Shown here: positions 58,482 through 64,000 of the stretch, one piece after another
Numbering within the stretch: the stretch's first letter is position 1
How the letters are laid out: each line of letters begins with the position of its first letter
Assembly: GCA_933228675.1 (NCBI GenBank)
Contig: OW121742.1
Location: 33,262,534-33,326,533, forward strand
Source of the DNA: Stomorhina lunata
Lineage: Eukaryota > Arthropoda > Insecta > Diptera > Rhiniidae
Reading direction: 5' to 3'
DNA: 64,000 nt
Notes under the pieces: generated by a model
The model's input: the letters and a program-made list of their open reading frames with translations, nothing else
Database searches by the model: none
Told to the model about the DNA's origin: nothing
Translations under genes and position numbers: made by a program

Positions 58482-59129
58482 TTAGTCACCGCGTAATTCT
58501 TCCAATTCATCAGCAGCTTCCTTGGAAATTCTGTGGTATTTAGCAATGACAGGCCTATAGTAGTAGGCTTTGTAATCGTTACGTTCAGACATTTTAGTAC
58601 GGATTTTCTCTTCCAACAACCTGAAATATGTAATATGATTTATTTAAGATGTCTAAATTGTAATCGTTTTTGAACATACCTAATTTGAGCCTTTTCATCT
58701 TCCTCGTACAAGAAATGTAAATGTTTCTCATATTCCTGCTGAGGGCTGGGGAACATGGTGCGAGAAATGAAACGGGAAATTGGATGCTGAAAATAAAAAA
58801 ATAATAAATTACACAAGACAAAAATAATCTATATAACCGCAGAACCGTACATATGTATGTAAGTAGGTTTTATTACATGGGAAGGGTCGAAGCATATATT
58901 TATCGTGGTATATCTTAGTTGAGACTTCAAACTTTACAAAAGTAATATTTTTCACTATAATTTGATGTTTATTAACATTTAACTGGGTTTAAGCAAGAAT
59001 TTAGGAGGGAGCTGGGATCAAATGTGTTCCGATTCTCAAATAATTTCACACGCTGCCTGACAGTTGTAAGAAAACTGATATTAGCATTTAAATTGGTTTC
59101 CGAGCCTATGGTCAAATGTGAAGAGATTC

Positions 59130-59184
<55 letters not shown>

Positions 59185-59833
59185 AGTTATGATCAAATAT
59201 TCGACGAATTTCAATATCAAACTTTTTCAAAAAATCAGAAATACTCTTGTCAAATTTTGTTGCCCTAGATCTTTTCGTTCATCACCTATTCTTTTTTGTA
59301 ATCAGTTTTGTGGCGATTTAGCCCAATTTCAATACGGAAATTTTAACAGAAATTATTGTTCTAGAAAAACTTTCTTGACCTAGCTCTTTCCGTTTTGGCC
59401 CTATTGTGCCTTCAACTGATAGATGGGTATCAATCGTTCGTCTTAGAATTGTATAAGGATTCAAATATATAACCCTTTTAGTTATTGAGGAAGAATTTTT
59501 TAGAATACCCCCTTTCTTTTTGATGGTGGGTACAAAAATAAAAAGTATCGGTACAGGTAAAGGTTTACTACTTCCAACCCAGTATTTATTTTAAATTTTT
59601 ATTAATATACTGAAAAATTCAGTTTGAAATTAGGGAGGTACAAAGAATAATGGACCGATCTCAGTTACTCTGAAAAGCAATTGATTAACAAATTATCTTA
59701 AAAATTGCGACCTGTGCCTTGGCAAGTTTACAAGTACGGCCAACAGCCGTAAATATAGACTTCCTTTCACAAGACCTAATAGATAGTTGTTGTTGTAACA
59801 GCAATATTATTGGTAATATTGCAGAAGTAGCAG

Positions 59834-59894
<61 letters not shown>

Positions 59895-61052
59895 AGTTAT
59901 GATCAAATATTCGACGAATTTCAATATCAAACTTTTTCAAAAAATCAGAAATACTCTTGTCAAATTTTGTTGCCCTAGATCTTTTCGTTCATCACCTATT
60001 CTTTTTTGTAATCAGTTTTGTGGCGATTTAGCCCAATTTCAATACGGAAATTTTAACAGAAATTATTGTTCTAGAAAAACTTTCTTGACCTAGCTCTTTC
60101 CGTTTTGGCCCTATTGTGCCTTCAACTGATAGATGGGTATCAATCGTTCGTCTTAGAATTGTATAAGGATTCAAATATATAACCCTTTTAGTTATTGAGG
60201 AAGAATTTTTTAGAATACCCCCTTTCTTTTTGATGGTGGGTACAAAAATAAAAAGTATCGGTACAGGTAAAGGTTTACTACTTCCAACCCAGTATTTATT
60301 TTAAATTTTTATTAATATACTGAAAAATTCAGTTTGAAATTAGGGAGGTACAAAGAATAATGGACCGATCTCAGTTACTCTGAAAAGCAATTGATTAACA
60401 AATTATCTTAAAAATTGCGACCTGTGCCTTGGCAAGTTTACAAGTACGGCCAACAGCCGTAAATATAGACTTCCTTTCACAAGACCTAATAGATAGTTGT
60501 TGTTGTAACAGCAATATTATTGGTAATATTGCAGAAGTAGCAGATCTTGGCCGGAATCTTAAGATTTACGAGTCGTTCCGGTACGAAGAACCGACTGCCA
60601 TGGGAACGACAATATATAAAATTCATCTACATTATTTCCCTCAAGATGTCATACATACCTTATGGTATTCCCAGTGTTTGGGCTCATAATCAGCTGGAAT
60701 TTCATGCAATTGAGCTGGACCAATGAAAATGTTACAGTACAAGACAAGAGCACTAATGGGCAGAACACCCAACATCACATAAAAGTGCAATAAATTTTTG
60801 AATTTATTCCATTGGAAACGAGATGGCTGCACGATCATATGGTGGTGACCACCGCTCATCTGGCGCAATTGCGACTGGACTGCTATTGAATGGAAAATAG
60901 AATTTAGTTTAACAAGTTGCGTAATGTAATTTGCAAGCAAAAATTCTATATTCAAATCGAAACTTACCATTTTTCAAGACTGGTGTTTGCACTAAGGCAC
61001 GATAGTTGGCGAATTGGGCCGCTGGGCGAACAATTGAACTCCAACTAACCAT
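58482..61052 (-). CDS. ND-SGDH: NADH dehydrogenase subunit ND-SGDH (NDUFB5)
   Basis: Four exons on the minus strand (61052-60968, 60882-60659, 58786-58680, 58620-58482) join in frame to 184 residues. A mitochondrial targeting N terminus (MVSWSSIVRPAAQFANYRAL) precedes SGGHHHMIVQPSRFQWNKFK. One membrane span follows (HFYVMLGVLPISALVLYCNI), then HEIPADYEPKHWEYHKHPIS and a charged C-terminal part with FLYEEDEKAQIRLLEEKI. This accessory subunit sits in the membrane arm of complex I (NDUFB5/SGDH). Intron 2 (1.87 kb) carries the 710-bp tandem duplication. It is divergent from the isochorismatase-like gene. Confidence 0.96.
59133..60543. repeat. Tandem duplication, 710-bp period, with (TA)n at each copy
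   Basis: The copy after the first (TA)n run (59133-59180) starts TGCGAGTTATGATCAAATAT at 59181 and the second at 59891, after (TA)n at 59835-59890. I see no difference between the copies over about 650 bp read line by line. Copy 1 ends GCAGAAGTAGCAG directly before the second TA run; copy 2 continues into unique ATCTTGGCCGGAATC. Located in ND-SGDH intron 2. Confidence 0.92.
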
Positions 61053-61594
61053 TTTAATCAAAAATATATCACGTTAAAATTGTTTCTGGAAAACGTGAAT
61101 ATAAACTCTTTTTACAAATGGTTGTTTTCGTAAAAAAAAATTAAATGTCAGTGTCAAAAATTGCTTGAAAGAAAAAAAGAACAACAATAACAAAATTGAC
61201 AAATAGATAAGGCAGTGTTTTGTAACAGTGTTGTCTAGTTTCTTATCAAAAATAGGAAAGTAGATAAAACAGTTATTTGTAACAGGGTTGCTTAGATTTT
61301 AACAAAATATTTTCTTATAATAGAAAAATAAATATATTGTGAACAATTTAGAATTTTTACTAAATTCTAACGATTCTCTTGTAAATATAATGTATATTTA
61401 TTTTGCTGTTCAAAAAGAAGTGTATATTTATAGCTGATGAAGGGTATATAAGATTCGTTTTAGTCAAGAACATTTTTTGATTTGTTTTTGTTATCATTGT
61501 GTTTGCATTTTGTACTTGCAAGTTATTAATTTTCACTATTCACAGAAGTCTGTTTTGATTCTAAATTGCAAATTCATTACTTTTATCAGCAAAA
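61053..61594. promoter_or_regulatory. Divergent promoter region of ND-SGDH and the isochorismatase-like gene
   Basis: 541 bp between start codons that point apart. A family A-like scrap (GATGAAGGGTATATAAGATT at 61437) and a repeated phrase AGATAA.GCAGT / AGATAAAACAGTTATTTGTAAC (61205-61285) are present. The TATATAAG within the scrap could serve as a TATA-like element for the plus-strand gene, about 150 bp from its start codon. Confidence 0.35.
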
Positions 61595-62815
61595 ATGGCT
61601 TCTCGTCTACGTCATTTGAATCCCAAAAAGACTTTGTTTCTTTTGTGCGATATCCAGGATAAATTCCGTCCTGGTATGCCCTTATTTGATAATATGGTGC
61701 AAAATGCTAACAAATTGGTAAGTGAAAATTTCTCCAGCCGGTGATGACCTTGATTATATAAATGTTAATTGATTAATTCTGTAACACTTAAAAAAATTGC
61801 AGACAAAAGCTGGCAAAGAATTGGGTATACCTTTAATATGTACTGAACATTATCCTGAGCGCTTGGGTAAAATTGTTAAGGAGATCGATGTTAGCCATGC
61901 CGATGCAATCATAGGTAAGACACGTTTTAGTATGGTTGTACCCGAATTGGAATCTAAAATTAAAGAGATATTTGGTGGCAAACCTGATGATATCGTACTA
62001 TTTGGCTTGGAGGTTTGTAATTATTTTAATAAATTTTGTTTTAAGTTGGCAACCGTTTATGGTAAACCACGAGAAGCAATTTCATTCGTAAGACCACCAC
62101 ATCCGAAAAGGTAACATTTGCAACTAAACAATCATTAAGGAAATGTCTTCCGAAAAAAGTCTATAGGTACCTATATCAATATTTTAATATGAGATCATCT
62201 GAGTCCAGATGTTGGCATCCACACCTTTAGCTGCATAGCCAATCAACTTTACTTAGTCCCTTGAATTTGTGGACTCATCCTATTGAAGTATATAGCTAAA
62301 TTATTTGGCCATGCTCTCATATTTATAACATAACGGTTTCCAACCTTAAATTTAATTAAAGTTTCAGCCTTGTTACGGTTGTCGAATGTACGACTTCGAC
62401 TATGACAGTTAGTACTAATATTAATGTTTTCTTTAATCTAGTACTAACTGTCCTAGTCGTATATTTCACAACCGTAATAAGGCTGATTATTACTCACCCT
62501 TTCCCCTTTTTAGTATTATTAACCACCCTTTTACCATTTTAGTCCCACATCTGCGTTGAACAAACTGTTATGGATCTTTTGGAAAGAAACTATAGAATAT
62601 CTTTGGTAGCTGATGCTTTATGCTCTCGCTTGAAGCAAGATCGGGATTTGGCTATAGAACGTTTTCGTTCGGCTGGTTGTACTGTCACTACCAGCGAAAG
62701 TGTTATTTTTGATTTGATGGGCGATAAAAATCATCCAAAATTCAATACTGTAAGAAAATTTGTGAATGAACCATCGGCCGACATGGAATTAGCTAATACT
62801 AATTCTAAATTGTAA
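61595..62815 (+). CDS. Isochorismatase-domain protein (ISOC2-like)
   Basis: Three exons (61595-61717, 61803-62012, 62543-62815) join in frame to 201 residues, close to human ISOC2 (205). The cysteine-hydrolase fold shows the catalytic Asp in LFLLCDIQDKFRPGM, the Lys in IIGKTRFSM and the nucleophile in the SHICVEQTVMDLLERNY segment of exon 3. A YPERLG motif precedes the Lys. A start at 61595 gives the compact domain without a targeting signal. Vertebrate ISOC proteins have no settled substrate, so only hydrolase family membership can be asserted. Drosophila has several such genes (CG11333, CG3663), so orthology is left open. A reading frame that runs through the second donor to 62114 is intronic. 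Confidence 0.93.
62365..62485. repeat. Imperfect hairpin in intron 2 of the isochorismatase-like gene
   Basis: The left arm 62365-62417 (CAGCCTTGTTACGGTTGT...GACAGTTAGTACTA) pairs with the right arm 62439-62485 (TAGTACTAACTGTC...ACAACCGTAATAAGGCTG), with a 21-nt loop. A small MITE is the likely origin. Confidence 0.85.
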
Positions 62816-62934
62816 ATATTATAGCAAGTGAATGTAATAAAAAAAAATAGTAAATGTAAAATGACAAAAATAATTAATTTTAATAAAGTGGCTTATTTTC
62901 AATGTAAATGAGATGTAATTATTTCCTATAAACA

Positions 62935-63850
62935 AAAAATTTTCTATAAATAGTAAGTTTTCAAAAAAAAAAAAAAAAAATCTATAAACAGTAAATTTTT
63001 AAAAATTTTCCTACAACAGTTTTCCATTTACAACATTATAAGCTAATGTTGCCATAAGCTTCCATAATGTCTTATATTTAAATGTTGCTTATATGCTGTC
63101 AACATAATATGCAAATGTTTGGAAGTAAATTTTTAAAAAATTTCTTATAAATAGTAAATTTTTGAAAAATTTCCTATAAATAGTAAATTTTTAAAAAATT
63201 TCCTATAAATAGTAAATTTTTGAAAAAATTCCTATAAATATTAAATTTTTAAAAATTTCCTATAAATAGTAAATTTTTTAAAAATTTCCTATAAATAGTA
63301 AATTTTTGAAAAATTTCCCATAAATAGTAAATTTTTGAAAAATGTAAATTTTTGAAAAATTTCCTATAAATAGTAAATTTTCGAAAAATTTCCTATAAAT
63401 AGTAAATTTTAGAAAATTTTCCTATAAATGTCAATTTTCGAAAAATTTTCTATAAATAAAAAATTTTGAAAAATATCCTAAAATAGTAAATTTTTAAAAT
63501 ATTTTCTATGATTAGTAAATTTAAAAAAAAGGTGTCTGAATCGTAAATTTTTTTTTAAAATTTCCTATAAATAGTCAATTTTCGAAAAATTTCCTATAAA
63601 TAGTCAATTTTCGAAAAATTTCCTATAAATATTCAATTTTCGAAAAATTTCCTATAAATAGTAAATTTTCGAAAAATTTCCTATAAATAGTCAATTTTCG
63701 AAAAATTTTCTATAAATAGTCAATTTTCGAAAATTTTCCTATAAATAGTCAATTTTCGAAAATTTTCCTATAAATAGTCAATTTTCGAAAAATTTCCTAT
63801 GAATAGTCAATTTTCGAAAAATTTTCGAAAAATTTCATATAAAAAGTAAA
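62935..63850. repeat. AT-rich tandem array, 29-bp unit
   Basis: About thirty units of ATAAATAGTCAATTTTCGAA followed by AAATTTCCT. The left part has GTAAATTTTTGAAAAA instead. The run 63560-63800 is close to perfect, suggesting recent homogenisation. A short island of different sequence (63010-63120) interrupts the left side. Confidence 0.92.
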
Positions 63851-64000
63851 TTATCAAAAAATGTCCAATATAATATATTTTCCTTAATTTTACTGGGTTA
63901 TACTTCTTCGTTGATAAATACAACTCTACTTTCATTAATTTAGATTTTGACGTTTCTTAGTTTACTTTTCTCCTCTGAAAAATTAAAAAAATCAAAATAA
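63851..64000. other. End of window, nothing recognised
   Basis: AT-rich sequence without a repeat unit or coding signal. Confidence 0.4.

Noticed and set aside
59024..60093. Frames with YIYIYI runs in ND-SGDH intron 2
   Set aside because: Produced by the (TA)n microsatellite and repeated by the 710-bp duplication.
61797..62114. Isochorismatase exon 2 extended beyond 62012
   Set aside because: The extension lacks the nucleophile motif, which is found in exon 3 after a proper acceptor at 62541-62542.

Overview
This is nuclear DNA from a higher fly (Brachycera), very AT-rich, with short GT..AG introns, single-copy genes and many degraded transposons. I infer a calyptrate such as a blow fly or house-fly relative. 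Thirteen protein genes can be read with intact splice frames, plus the last exon of one more. Most match genes that I recall as neighbours on Drosophila chromosome arm 3L around band 68F (Muller element D); the RhoGAP68F orthologue carries that band in its name.

Layout. 1-1.5 kb: an AT-rich array and the last exon of a small secreted peptide. 2-4.1 kb: YOD1-type OTU deubiquitinase. 6.3-6.8 kb: Asterix (minus), divergent from a 13-exon gene at 7.1-13.7 kb whose 1283-residue product looks like an SYCP2/Red1-type meiotic axis protein. 15.5-18 kb: PTCD1-like mitochondrial PPR protein, convergent with the KEOPS kinase Prpk/Bud32 (18.1-18.8 kb). 21.1-21.7 kb: ESCRT-III CHMP2B, convergent with a DHRS4-like dehydrogenase (21.8-25.2 kb) whose third intron holds a nearly intact Tc1 transposon and which is followed by a decayed duplicate of its own exons. 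30-37 kb: GDAP1, convergent with FITM (37.4-39.7 kb). 43-50.4 kb: RhoGAP68F with arrays and MITEs in its introns. 54.9-56.8 kb: eIF3 subunit L, divergent from Atg12 (57.7-58.2 kb), which converges on the complex I subunit ND-SGDH (58.5-61.1 kb), which is divergent from an isochorismatase-like gene (61.6-62.8 kb).

The genes do not form one pathway; they are mainly housekeeping genes (mitochondria, ER/lipid, translation, autophagy, tRNA modification) in head-to-head and tail-to-tail pairs. The space between and inside them is filled by: (i) tandem arrays of 27-31 bp AT-rich units built round an AAATTTT core; (ii) MITEs with terminal inverted repeats; (iii) a recurring dispersed element of about 0.6-0.7 kb (called family A here); (iv) truncated non-LTR retrotransposons, one with a 12-bp target duplication; and (v) a 3-kb foldback-like element.

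The observations most worth following are the SYCP2-like gene, the foldback-like element filled with satellite, the recurrent presence of AT arrays inside other repeats, the IR/DR Tc1 element with a single nonsense codon, the nested retrotransposon-in-MITE, and a seemingly exact 710-bp tandem duplication. Gene names rest on reading protein motifs by eye and on family knowledge; no database search was possible.
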